Shown here in pieces: positions 1 through 8,411 of a stretch of 16,030 nucleotides of DNA; within the stretch, counting starts at the first letter, position 1, and each line of letters begins with the position of its first letter. The notes under the pieces are model-generated. The model did not search any database and was not told the DNA's origin. It worked only from the letters and a program-made list of their open reading frames with translations. The stretch is from Bacteroidota bacterium (GTDB lineage: Bacteria > Bacteroidota > Ignavibacteria > Ignavibacteriales > Ignavibacteriaceae). Made by a program: the position numbers and the translations under genes. The DNA lies in contig JAJYCM010000031.1 of NCBI GenBank assembly GCA_021778375.1, positions 1 to 16,030 of the forward strand, read 5' to 3'.

Positions 1-234
1 ATGCACGAATACAAAGAGGAGAAAATTTTATTTTTTTGGATTGCAAGTGAAGAAAAAACCAAGGAAAAGATTTTCTCTTTACGCTGCACTCCGTGAAATT
101 TCTTAACGCAATTCTTTTAATGTGCGGAAGGCATCGTTTTTATATGAAGTGGAATTTATTTGAGTTCATGGAAGAAAAGGCAAAGGGCAAATGCTTTTCT
201 TTTAATGCACGAATGCAAAGAAATTTATTTGAGG
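1..234. repeat. Non-coding segment with degenerate direct repeats
   Basis: I see no convincing gene here. Two kinds of imperfect direct repeat are visible. A 16-mer beginning atgcacgaat occurs at 1-16 and again at 205-220 with one mismatch. A 16-mer beginning aatttatttgag occurs at 153-168 and 222-237 with one mismatch. The stretch is rich in A/G runs. It may be a decayed junction or the edge of a mobile element, but nothing proves this. Confidence 0.4.
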
Positions 235-495
235 TCAGCCGGGGGGATCGTTGTTGTTGGATTCGGGGAATTTTTGGATGGCTTTTAGGCCGAAGGCGGA
301 TGTTAGGAGTGTGAGTTTTTCCCAGGTTAGGGTGTATATGCCTTTCGAATGGAATTCCATTAGCCAATCAGCGACGAACCAAAGAACGATTATTAACATT
401 ATGATCCTGGTAGAGCTGGGGTTGCCTTTGTTGTCGGAGAGGCACAGTTTGATAAACTGTGCTACAGAGGATAATATTTTAATTAGTTTTTGCAT
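235..495 (-). CDS. Small holin-like membrane protein (phage type)
   Basis: This 86-residue protein has a short amphipathic N-terminus and a central SDNKGNPSSTR motif. One clear membrane helix follows at about residues 30-47 (IIMLIIVLWFVADWLM), then a second weaker hydrophobic helix and the tail GLKAIQKFPE. Small proteins with a 'SDxxGxPSSxR' stretch followed by a membrane helix and a Lys-rich end are typical of prophage holin-like or DUF2644-like genes; this is recalled family resemblance, not a search result. There is no good Shine-Dalgarno site before the ATG. It lies 173 bp downstream of the KAP gene on the same strand, possibly past a weak terminator, so it may or may not be in the operon. 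In a defence setting a small membrane protein could also be an effector. Confidence 0.5.
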   Translation of the reverse strand: MQKLIKILSSVAQFIKLCLSDNKGNPSSTRIIMLIIVLWFVADWLMEFHSKGIYTLTWEKLTLLTSAFGLKAIQKFPESNNNDPPG

Positions 496-580
496 GAATG
501 TTTTTTTTGAGGGGAAAGAAATGGAAATGGAAGATTGGATGCACTGTAGATTTATGAAAGGTAATAATAATTAAAAGAAA

Positions 581-597
581 GGAGATCTTAATTCTCC
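581..597 (-). terminator. Weak hairpin downstream of the KAP gene, possible terminator
   Basis: On the minus strand, GGAGA and TCTCC form a 5-bp stem with a 7-nt loop, followed by TTTCTTTT. It lies about 70 bp past the KAP stop codon. The stem is short, so termination is uncertain. The rest of the 496-668 gap is AT-rich with no gene that I can support. Confidence 0.3.
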
Positions 598-668
598 GAA
601 AGGATAAGCAGGAATAAAAGATTGAGATATCTAAAATGAAAGAAATAATATAATATAAGAATTAATAT

Positions 669-3600
669 TTAATCCGTATTTAACTCCGGAGGAATTATAG
701 GATCAATTATTTCATTTGCTTTTAGAACTTGATATACTTCCCAAGCTTTAGCCTTTATTTCATTATCGCTGTGATTATCCTTCAAATAAAATAAGGTTTC
801 ACTTAGTTTGACCCTTTGATACCCAACAAGCTCGGGAATATGCGCACACAAATTTAATAATGCTTTTTTATGTTCAAAAGAAAGTATTTCATTATTAATT
901 TCAGACTCAAATTTTGATACAAGTCTTTCCCAACTGGAATAAATAATTTGATCTTTAAATCTGAAACAAACATCAATTGAACTATTATATAGGTCAATAT
1001 TATTCTTTTCAAGGATATCATTAAATATTCTATTTACCTGATCCATGAAAACATCACTACCAAATATTTCGATTATTTGGTTAACATTATTTGCTATAAA
1101 ATTATGTATAACAAAATCATCGTTTGATAATAGATTAATTAACTCCTTAATATCTGATGAAAATGTTTCTTTATTTGTTTTTTCAGCAAGTTCTAAAAAT
1201 AATTGAAGATTTATTTCTCTAATCTTCTCTTCTATGGAAGAATCTAATAGGATTGACAGTGTTTTCTTTTGGATTTCTAGCTGATCATTTTGAGATAACA
1301 ATAGGGTTTTGTTTAGGATAAACGGATTCCAAGATGATAACGTAGAATCAATATTTGTGCTTAAAATATTCAGTAAAAGTAATTTTATTTTTTCACCATT
1401 GATAAAAGAATCTAATTGGGAACAATAATCTGCATATTTTAATAATTCTTCGTTTGGATTGTCGAAACTAGAATTTATTAGTGCCCACTTACGTATAATA
1501 TTTTCCGTTATTACTTCTCTTATCACTTGATTTTCTCCTGAGAATGTTTCTTCTAATTTATTATTGTGTTCTTTGAAGTTATCATATTTAAGGTTATCCA
1601 CAAATGAATTATAAGTTTGCAAGAAGGTATCTTTGTACTTTTTATTTTCTCTTATAGAAAAAATAGCTTTCAGATATACAAAAAGTAACTCAAGTTTTGA
1701 ATTGTCTTCAAATTTAGAAAAATGCAACCCTATTGAATTAGCTATTGAAATTGCATCATTTTCTTCCAAATAGCCGGGCGAATCTATGAGCAGTTGTGAT
1801 AAATTCTTAAATAAGTCATTATAAGAATAATCTAAGATATGATTATTAAATATTACAGCAACTTTTTTACTGAAGGACAAATTGATTTTTTCAAATTCAA
1901 AAGGATTATTTTTAGATAAAATAAGAGTCCTTAAAATATTGAAGGTTTCTAAATTAAACTTTTCCAATAATTCCGGTAAAAGACTAATTGCATTTATAAC
2001 AATTTCGGGAGTTGGAAATTCAATATGATATTTTTCCCTCTCTTTAAGGTCATATTTGATGAGATTTATTTCATTAAGAAATTTATACTTTTGTTCATTA
2101 TTACTAATATTTGCAATATCAGAATCTAATTTATTTTTAATTATTTGGTTTAGATTTGGTCTTATTTCAATAACATCTGGGAAGGCTTGGTGGTTAATAA
2201 TATTTGAAAAATTTTTTAATTGATTTTCAAATTGGAATAAATCATTTTCAAGTTTATTTACAAGTTGTAATTTTCTATAGCGTCCAATTACTTCAAAATT
2301 ATCTAACAAGTCAACGGCATATCTTTCGCTTATTTTAAGATTATTCCTACTATCCCAAATTGTATTTATTACTTCGCTAACTAGCTCGTTATGTTGAAAA
2401 GTATTAAGATATTTCCCTCTAATAACTAGAACAGATAAGTCGAATGCTCTTTCTTTAATAGTTTGGATTGAAATATTCAAATATCTTTTTAGTAGCTGCA
2501 AGAGGTGAGAAGAATTGTTAAATAAAATATCTCTATCAACGTTTTCAAATTCAATTAAATTTCCTGCGGTAAGGATTTGCTTAATTGAAGATAGCTCTTT
2601 TTCTTGATTGGGAACTTTTAATTTAGAGAGAGTATCAAAATCATCAAAGCCAATATAATTAGTTTTCTGAAGGAATTCCTTTAACCCAGGATTGCAATTC
2701 CAAAAATTTGTACTAGTAAAAGTATCATCAATTTCTTCGTAATTAATTATTGATTTAATTTCTCTATCATAAGCCAAATCTGTAAGCTTGTCAAGTTCTT
2801 CGGGGTGCTTAGTCAAAAATCTATACACTTCAGGATACTGATATTCTAAAACAACAATTTTTGCAAGTTGTTTCTTTATTGCTTGTAATTCTATCGTACC
2901 TAAATAACCCTTCTCTTTTCTTTCAAAAGCAATGGCTTCTTTAACCTTATATAAGTTCAAAAAGTGTTTCATTTTCCTAGCATCAGTACAATAGCCTAAT
3001 GCTGCTATAAAAGTAACGTCTGCAGGGACATCATATTGCTTCGCGATTTTTTCGGCAAAATCAATAAGATCGTCGAAGTGTAATTCTGGGATTCTTATGG
3101 AAATACTAAAGTATTTTCTTAACTGTTCATATCCGAAATTATGATTGCTTTTGAAAATTCTTACAACTGATGAATCATCCATTGGAATAATAAAAAAACA
3201 TTCTTTACGACTTAAGAAAGTTTTCATTGTTACCAAAATATTCTTTATCGTATCTGCTTCACATCTGTCTAAATCATCTATGACTATTATAACTCTCTTT
3301 TTGTTGTTATTTGTTTTGGCCAAATCAATTAGCTTATCAAATTCGGAAGCAAATTGTTCGGGAAATATTAGTTTTGGATCATAGGATTCATCAACCGTGA
3401 CTTTTATGGTCTGTTCAATCCTTTGATAAATAATGACAACGATGCTGGCAAGTAACGCAAATATTCCTGTGCCTAAAGTTGAGAAACTTTTAGTATATCC
3501 GCCATGGATTATTAAGTATATCCCAATAGCAGATATTATGAAAAACACACCTAGTTTTAGAAGGCCAACTTTCGAGAGTCCAATATTCTCAATACTCTTT

Positions 3601-3977
3601 TGTCTTATATCTGAATGATTTAGTCTTTCAAGCCTATTAACAAGTGTTTCGCGATCCTTTTTGTTTTTAATAATATCTTCTGAATTTGCTATTGCAAGAA
3701 GGAATTGACGTCTAAATGTATCTTCCCCATATTCCCACGCATTAAAATAAACATAAGCATCTTCCTTTATAGAAAGTTTCCTTTTTAGTAAATTTATTAT
3801 GGATGTCTTACCAACACCCCAACCACCAAATAATCCTATTGCCAATGGGGCTGCATTTTCATAAATTATTCTGTGAATTATATCTGCAAAAACTTCGTGA
3901 TTAAATGCATCGGATGATGCTTCATAGTGACCATCAGAAAAAGACGGATCGTCTTTTATCATTTTTAGATCTGACAT
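669..3977 (-). CDS. KAP-family P-loop NTPase, membrane-anchored
   Basis: This 1102-residue protein starts like KAP NTPases. The Walker A motif GGWGVGKTS is at residues 51-59, followed by a FNAWEYGED segment near 78-86. Two membrane helices are inserted at about 137-157 and 166-185, and the Walker B motif VIIVIDDLDR is at about 229-238. Paired membrane helices inside the NTPase domain are the hallmark of the KAP family, whose known members include the phage-exclusion protein PifA. The remaining ~700 residues are Leu/Asn/Ile/Lys-rich and helical, without a motif I recognise; they may be a repeat scaffold or sensor. GGAG lies 7 nt before the ATG. The gene follows the 89-aa gene by 36 bp in the R-M cluster and looks more AT-rich than mod and res, suggesting a separate origin. 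The NTPase assignment is firm; the role as a membrane-located defence protein is inferred. Confidence 0.88.
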   Translation of the reverse strand: MSDLKMIKDDPSFSDGHYEASSDAFNHEVFADIIHRIIYENAAPLAIGLFGGWGVGKTSIINLLKRKLSIKEDAYVYFNAWEYGEDTFRRQFLLAIANSEDIIKNKKDRETLVNRLERLNHSDIRQKSIENIGLSKVGLLKLGVFFIISAIGIYLIIHGGYTKSFSTLGTGIFALLASIVVIIYQRIEQTIKVTVDESYDPKLIFPEQFASEFDKLIDLAKTNNNKKRVIIVIDDLDRCEADTIKNILVTMKTFLSRKECFFIIPMDDSSVVRIFKSNHNFGYEQLRKYFSISIRIPELHFDDLIDFAEKIAKQYDVPADVTFIAALGYCTDARKMKHFLNLYKVKEAIAFERKEKGYLGTIELQAIKKQLAKIVVLEYQYPEVYRFLTKHPEELDKLTDLAYDREIKSIINYEEIDDTFTSTNFWNCNPGLKEFLQKTNYIGFDDFDTLSKLKVPNQEKELSSIKQILTAGNLIEFENVDRDILFNNSSHLLQLLKRYLNISIQTIKERAFDLSVLVIRGKYLNTFQHNELVSEVINTIWDSRNNLKISERYAVDLLDNFEVIGRYRKLQLVNKLENDLFQFENQLKNFSNIINHQAFPDVIEIRPNLNQIIKNKLDSDIANISNNEQKYKFLNEINLIKYDLKEREKYHIEFPTPEIVINAISLLPELLEKFNLETFNILRTLILSKNNPFEFEKINLSFSKKVAVIFNNHILDYSYNDLFKNLSQLLIDSPGYLEENDAISIANSIGLHFSKFEDNSKLELLFVYLKAIFSIRENKKYKDTFLQTYNSFVDNLKYDNFKEHNNKLEETFSGENQVIREVITENIIRKWALINSSFDNPNEELLKYADYCSQLDSFINGEKIKLLLLNILSTNIDSTLSSWNPFILNKTLLLSQNDQLEIQKKTLSILLDSSIEEKIREINLQLFLELAEKTNKETFSSDIKELINLLSNDDFVIHNFIANNVNQIIEIFGSDVFMDQVNRIFNDILEKNNIDLYNSSIDVCFRFKDQIIYSSWERLVSKFESEINNEILSFEHKKALLNLCAHIPELVGYQRVKLSETLFYLKDNHSDNEIKAKAWEVYQVLKANEIIDPIIPPELNTD

Positions 3978-4013
3978 ATATAAACTCCGAATTTAAAATA
4001 AACAAGTACAAAA

Positions 4014-4283
4014 CTATCTGGAATTAGCCCTAACTCTTTCTAATTTCGAAAGTATCTCTGCTGTCGCAGAATAATGGGCTGATAAATTCCCTAAAAAATC
4101 ACCTATTCGGTCTAAGCCATTTTCTATTTTTTCTTTATCAGTTGTGCCATCCAATAAGTAATCATTTATTAACTCATTGTTATTTGTTAAATGAAAAAGA
4201 TACATTTGATTTTCACCAGTTATCTTAAATTCAAATTGGTCACCGTTGTGTGAAGGATGCTTATAAAAAGTAATTAGAGACAT
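4014..4283 (-). CDS. Small unknown protein between res and the KAP gene
   Basis: This 89-residue soluble protein is not one I recognise. Its first half looks like beta strands (FEFKITGENQMYLFHL). The second half looks helical (KIENGLDRIGDFLGNLSAHYSATAEILSKLERVRA). It has no signal peptide, membrane helix or Cys/His cluster. It starts 12 bp after the res stop, with AAGGA about 10 nt upstream of the ATG, and lies 36 bp before the KAP gene, so it is probably co-transcribed with both. Its position suggests an accessory or regulatory subunit of Res or the KAP NTPase, but no sequence evidence shows that. Confidence 0.7.
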   Translation of the reverse strand: MSLITFYKHPSHNGDQFEFKITGENQMYLFHLTNNNELINDYLLDGTTDKEKIENGLDRIGDFLGNLSAHYSATAEILSKLERVRANSR

Positions 4284-4295
4284 AAATAAAAGTCC

Positions 4296-7082
4296 TTACT
4301 TATTTAACATTATTAATTTTTGAGCAATTTCACCGGGATCGGTTACTACATCCCAAGACCATTTGCCGAAGCTGCTGAAATCGTTTATTGCGTGGATCCA
4401 TTCATCAAGGAAGTCTCTTTTGACTTTGTCTTGTTCGGTGTCTTGGCCTTTTACTTCTATTATTAAATATGTTCCGTCAATTAACTTTATTATAAAATCA
4501 GGACGGTATTTGTGAATGATGCCCTGGTACATGTATGGAATTTCGAAGCCTATGTGGTCGTTCTTTACCCAGGCTGCTACGTTTTGATTATGGTCAAGTT
4601 GGAATGCTTCTGAAGCTTCCCATGTGCTATCGTAAACACAAAAGTTTATGTGAGATTTATTTGTTCTTTCGCATGGTTTGCTTGTGTACCATTGGCGCAT
4701 ATCCGATGTTGAACGAATCGGTTTGTCAGGATCAAAGACGGGCGTTAGTGATTGCGTGTTCTCATATCTGATTTGATGTTGAATGTGATTGACTATAGAA
4801 GTCATGTTCATGGCAAGCAATACTCTGCGCTTTAATTCCTCTTGAAAGAATAGCGGCGGATTGATTTTTATAATATCTGAGTTTATAAATTTCTCTGTTA
4901 TTCTAACAAGTTGAGATATTAAATATGACTTATCCCCTTTCCATTCATGCTGCATTTGATCGAATAAATCACGTGCGGTCTCAAATATTATTTTTTGGTA
5001 ACGGTATCTCTCGCCAAGTTCTTCAATCTTAATTTCAGCAATTTTTGTTACATCCGGCTTGCCATCAATAATTGGGGCTATCTCTGCAAGTGTAGGTGTA
5101 TTATATGCATTAATTTCCAAAGTCTTTACTTTGGAAAAATTAATCTTCAATTCCGGGGTGTAAACATGGTCTATGCGAATTACATTAGGCCATTGAATTT
5201 CATATTTCTCATTTTCTTTTGCTGGTTCAATTAGTGTTTTTGCTTTAACCGATGGAGGCGGAGGACCATCCTGTTCTTCATGTGGAAGAAACGTAAAAGG
5301 TACTCCAAATATATTAACATATTCAGCATCAAAAAATCCGGTGTCCTTATTTACTTCATAAGAGGTTCTTCTTAGACCACGACCTACAACTTGTTCGCAA
5401 AGAAGTTGGCTGCTAAAAGCGCGCAGACCCATTATATGAGTTACTGTCTTCGCATCCCATCCTTCAGACAACATACCGACACTTATTACATTTCTTATCT
5501 GTTCACCTGGTCTGCCAATTTGACCGACAGTATCGACGGTTAATCTTAGTAGTTTAGCCTGCTGATCTTTAGTTAATTTTTTTACAGGCGTTTCTTCCTC
5601 TTCATCTTCTTCAACAGCTATGGTTTCCAAGTCTTCATCTTCATCCATTGCCTCTGCCATACCAAGAACTTTAGAATCGATATGTAGAATCTTGTCGGGT
5701 TCGCAAAGCTCATCAATCATTATTTTTTTGCGGTCGAAGGTAAATTTTAATCTTGCAGCTGTGTAAGTTGTGTTAGCAACCGTTATCATTACGGGCGGAA
5801 CGGGATGACCGGACTTTAGCCAACTTTCATAAGTAGTAAGCCAATCCTTACCAAGGAGATAATATGCTTGCGTAATTAAAGAAGGAAGTACTTCGAACTC
5901 TTGAGCTTTTCTTGTAATATCATCTTTAACATATTCGTAAATATGATAGAGTTTGGATTTATAATCCGAAGCATTTGGAACGGAATCATCACGAACGACA
6001 ACACGGGGAGTTTTAACAAGCCCGGATTCAATTGCGTCATTTAGACCAAAGTCACTTACTATCCAGCCGAACAAGGCTTCTTCGGTTGTCTTCTTTCCGG
6101 TAGGTGCAAAAGGAGTTGCTGAGAAATCGTAACAGCATAAAATATTTCGTGTACGATTTATTCTATCCAATCCGCCGATCCATTTGGTTGCCTCTTCAAT
6201 TTCTTCTTTAGCAACACCTTTTGTTTTGGATTCCGCGGCAAATCGCCAGGCATGATGAGCTTCATCGTTTATTACTACAATATTTTTTGAGCATGACATT
6301 TCTTCGAGAACTTCGCGTGTATAAGCTTCATCGCTTTTAGCGCCTCGCTTATCTACGGATTTCTTTTTCAAGATTCTTGCTTCATCTTCCCAATTAAGCT
6401 TATGCCAATTCTTAATTATTATTTTGCCTTGACGAAGCTTTTCTTTAAGACCTGCAGGAATAATATTGAATTCATCATAATAGTTTTTAGGCTCTGAAGG
6501 AATAAGAACTTCAAGACGGTTTTTTACAGTTAGACCAGGGGCAACGATAAAAATGTTTTTAGAGAAACGCTGGTCTAGCGGGTAAGTTACTTTGTTAAGA
6601 ATATGCCAAGAGATAACCATTGCCATAACAATTGTTTTGCCGGAACCTGTTGCCATTTTAGAGCAAAGGCGTAAAAACTCACCTCCGTCTGAAGGAATAT
6701 CAATGCCTACTTTTTCTGTTTCAGGTGCTTCTGTAAGCCATATTAAAGTTTCAATTGCCTCGAGCTGGCAGAAGAACAATTTTTTATCCGGGCGTAATTC
6801 TTTATCATTCCAATGTTCTAACAATCTTTTAGTTATACCGGATACACCGGGATAATTATTTTCTCTCCATTTTTTAATACGCGGACGAATAAGGTTTACT
6901 AAAGGAATTTCTACAAAGATACCGGGATCGTCAAAGGAGCGTGAAGTTTCGGAAGCGATAATGTAGCCGGCAGAGCGGCGACCTTCTTTTAGAAAGAATG
7001 AACGGGTTTCGCGATCATAAGACCAATATTGAGTTGGTTCTTTGTATGGAGAATTGATTATGAGTTTGTCGATTTTATTCAT
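4296..7082 (-). CDS. res: Type III restriction enzyme, Res subunit (helicase-nuclease)
   Basis: Res is the ATP-dependent translocase and endonuclease of type III restriction; it acts in complex with Mod on unmodified DNA. In this 928-residue protein the SF2 helicase motifs are ordered and intact: motif I ATGSGKT at 144-150, DEAH at 273-276 (DEAHH), SAT at 321-323, motif V around GMLSEGWDAK (536-545) and motif VI QVVGRGLRR at 564-572. A C-terminal PD-(D/E)XK nuclease is visible as RPDF (PD at 861-862) and IIEVKGQ (EVK at 876-878). Length and domain order match active Res proteins. An acidic stretch at about 480-498 (DEDED, EEDEEEE) lies in the helicase core and looks like a lineage insertion. 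The gene is separated from mod by three genes and starts after a 139-bp gap, so it may have its own promoter. A copy of its first 33 bp occurs at 8472-8504. Confidence 0.96.
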   Translation of the reverse strand: MNKIDKLIINSPYKEPTQYWSYDRETRSFFLKEGRRSAGYIIASETSRSFDDPGIFVEIPLVNLIRPRIKKWRENNYPGVSGITKRLLEHWNDKELRPDKKLFFCQLEAIETLIWLTEAPETEKVGIDIPSDGGEFLRLCSKMATGSGKTIVMAMVISWHILNKVTYPLDQRFSKNIFIVAPGLTVKNRLEVLIPSEPKNYYDEFNIIPAGLKEKLRQGKIIIKNWHKLNWEDEARILKKKSVDKRGAKSDEAYTREVLEEMSCSKNIVVINDEAHHAWRFAAESKTKGVAKEEIEEATKWIGGLDRINRTRNILCCYDFSATPFAPTGKKTTEEALFGWIVSDFGLNDAIESGLVKTPRVVVRDDSVPNASDYKSKLYHIYEYVKDDITRKAQEFEVLPSLITQAYYLLGKDWLTTYESWLKSGHPVPPVMITVANTTYTAARLKFTFDRKKIMIDELCEPDKILHIDSKVLGMAEAMDEDEDLETIAVEEDEEEETPVKKLTKDQQAKLLRLTVDTVGQIGRPGEQIRNVISVGMLSEGWDAKTVTHIMGLRAFSSQLLCEQVVGRGLRRTSYEVNKDTGFFDAEYVNIFGVPFTFLPHEEQDGPPPPSVKAKTLIEPAKENEKYEIQWPNVIRIDHVYTPELKINFSKVKTLEINAYNTPTLAEIAPIIDGKPDVTKIAEIKIEELGERYRYQKIIFETARDLFDQMQHEWKGDKSYLISQLVRITEKFINSDIIKINPPLFFQEELKRRVLLAMNMTSIVNHIQHQIRYENTQSLTPVFDPDKPIRSTSDMRQWYTSKPCERTNKSHINFCVYDSTWEASEAFQLDHNQNVAAWVKNDHIGFEIPYMYQGIIHKYRPDFIIKLIDGTYLIIEVKGQDTEQDKVKRDFLDEWIHAINDFSSFGKWSWDVVTDPGEIAQKLIMLNK

Positions 7083-7083
7083 T
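7051..7083 (-). repeat. Direct repeat copy 1: 5' end of res
   Basis: These 33 bp cover the first eleven codons of res plus one base upstream. They are identical to 8472-8504. Beyond the exact match the two copies stay alignable for about 30 bp into the coding region (both contain ccaatatt on the plus strand) but differ upstream of the ATG. Confidence 0.95.
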
Positions 7084-7201
7084 TTTATTTTAGGGCACTT
7101 AAAAAATTTATATATAAACTTTTAATAAGAATTACATTGCTTTTTAAAGTTTCATGCTATATTTTTGCAGTAGCTCATCTACCATGTGTAGAAGGAGTAA
7201 C

Positions 7202-7223
7202 GAGCCCCGCGAAAGCGGGGTTC
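7202..7223. terminator. GC-rich hairpin after the 160-aa gene (REP-like or terminator)
   Basis: GAGCCCCGC and GCGGGGTTC form a 9-bp stem (one G-T pair) with a GAAA loop. It overlaps the TGA stop of the 160-aa gene. The plus-strand side is followed by agcttttt, so the classic U-tract is on the strand opposite to the genes; on the minus strand there is no T-run. It may be a bidirectional stem, an mRNA 3'-end stabiliser or a REP-like repeat. The rest of the 7083-7201 gap is AT-rich and could hold a res promoter. I cannot assign -10/-35 or TAnnTTTG elements confidently. Confidence 0.5.
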
Positions 7224-7704
7224 AGCTTTTTAAACTATCTTCATATTCCTTATTTAATTTTACCTTTCGATGCTTTTGAGTTACTGTGTAAGCTGTCCAT
7301 AATAATAAGTAATTTTTCCTTTCGGCTAGCACTACCAAATATTCAGCTTCCTCAAACCAAATGCATAATCTAGTCTCATCATTCCTTCTATTTTTCCAGA
7401 CTTTAATATCATTATTCGGAACTTTTTGAATTATAGGTTTTGGCCACCTAATCCTTTCGCATCTGCTTAAATCCGGTTTTCTAGCTTTTTCTACTTTTCC
7501 TTCAGTAATCAAATGAAAAAAGGTTGCTTCTTTATCATCAATAAGAGGATGCCGCTTAATAGCAATCTTTATACCCCGATAGTTACAATTTGAATCAATA
7601 AAATCTGCTTTGAAATAAGAATAAATCAACGATAAATATTTATCCCAATCTCCATCACTTTCATTAAATAAAACCAAGGAGGGAAGCCATTCCTGAACCG
7701 CCAT
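7222..7704 (-). CDS. Putative small nuclease/toxin-like partner of DUF3800
   Basis: This 160-residue soluble protein has conserved-looking blocks: KRHPLIDDKEATFFHLI near residues 50-66, RKPDLSRCERIRWPKPII near 75-92, then a C-terminal run of strands, LCIWFEEAEYLVVLAERKNYLLLWTAY, with basic and aromatic residues. I recall this type of gene repeatedly next to DUF3800 genes. The pattern RIRWP, W/R-rich strands and a TAY near the end resembles the barnase/EndoU/colicin/RelE (BECR) ribonuclease fold, but I have not been able to test that. Its ATG shares one base with the upstream stop (TAATG), and AGGAG lies about 10 nt before the start, so it is translationally coupled to the DUF3800 gene. It ends at a GC-rich hairpin. 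The coding call is firm; the function is a moderate inference. Confidence 0.78.
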   Translation of the reverse strand: MAVQEWLPSLVLFNESDGDWDKYLSLIYSYFKADFIDSNCNYRGIKIAIKRHPLIDDKEATFFHLITEGKVEKARKPDLSRCERIRWPKPIIQKVPNNDIKVWKNRRNDETRLCIWFEEAEYLVVLAERKNYLLLWTAYTVTQKHRKVKLNKEYEDSLKS

Positions 7705-8411
7705 TAGAAGCTTCTCCTAGGATGCCATATAAAAATATTAAGCTTATTTTCCTTTAAATAAGTAGTGAGCGTCAAACTATATCCGCTTCTTTTTTTGATT
7801 CGCTCGATTACACTTAGTTTACCTAAATTCTCATTCAATCCTCTGTTAATGTAAGAAACCGCACCAATCAATAAATCTGCGAGCTGAATTAATTCTACTT
7901 CATGAGATCTTACTGTTTGAATATTTTCAATAATCTCTTTGTGGAAATCATATTTCTCATTACAAAGAACCTCGTGAAGTTTTCTTGTTTTATCGGCGCT
8001 TCTAGTATCCTTAATATCAAGGAAGATACGGTTTTTTGCGTGCGGATCAATTAAGACTTTCAGCATATTGAAATACATTTTATAATACCAGGTGTCATGG
8101 TCCTGGTTTAGTTCTTCATGCCGTAAAATGGATTTGTCCGGGACAACCAAGGCTCTAAAATGCAAATCATCATCATCAAAGAAGTAATCTACCAGGTCTA
8201 AATACAAATCGACTTTTGAGTTAGAGACTTTAGTCCATTTAATTTCAAAGTCTCGATTCATTCCGTGCTTTAATTTTATTTCTCTTATCCGTTCAAATAT
8301 TTCATCCTTCTTTTCAAAAGGACACCAAACTGCACCAAGAACCATTACTTTTTGGTTGTCATTTTCAAGATGGCAACTTTCATCACAATATATGTTTATT
8401 ATTTGGGGCAT
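7704..8411 (-). CDS. DUF3800 protein (RNase H-like fold)
   Basis: This 235-residue protein has the DUF3800 pattern. An N-terminal strand ends in YCDES (D10, E11); EIKW follows at 56-59, then a central strand IFLDIKD with D132, and a late helix LADLLIGA with D179. These spaced acidic residues match an RNase H-like active site, and the family is predicted to be a metal-dependent nuclease; no substrate is established that I can name. DUF3800 genes are common in defence and mobile regions. The start overlaps the stop of a 30-codon res remnant (TAATG), and the end overlaps the next gene's start (TAATG), so three reading frames are chained. It looks like the first gene of a two-gene cassette inserted between mod and res. 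Confidence 0.88.
   Translation of the reverse strand: MPQIINIYCDESCHLENDNQKVMVLGAVWCPFEKKDEIFERIREIKLKHGMNRDFEIKWTKVSNSKVDLYLDLVDYFFDDDDLHFRALVVPDKSILRHEELNQDHDTWYYKMYFNMLKVLIDPHAKNRIFLDIKDTRSADKTRKLHEVLCNEKYDFHKEIIENIQTVRSHEVELIQLADLLIGAVSYINRGLNENLGKLSVIERIKKRSGYSLTLTTYLKENKLNIFIWHPRRSF

Noticed and set aside
93..574. Plus-strand ORFs of 73 and 107 aa and the minus-strand 75-aa ORF near the left edge
   Set aside because: They overlap the holin-like gene or repeat DNA and show no motif; the 86-aa minus frame has the coherent membrane-protein pattern.
3145..3618. Plus-strand ORFs of 61-79 aa within the KAP gene
   Set aside because: They are antisense to a strong P-loop gene, lack ribosome-binding sites and known motifs, and look like frame shadows.
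7029..7373. Plus-strand 114-aa ORF across the res start and the 7083-7221 gap
   Set aside because: It runs through the GC-rich hairpin and antisense to two real genes; composition is that of a chance frame.
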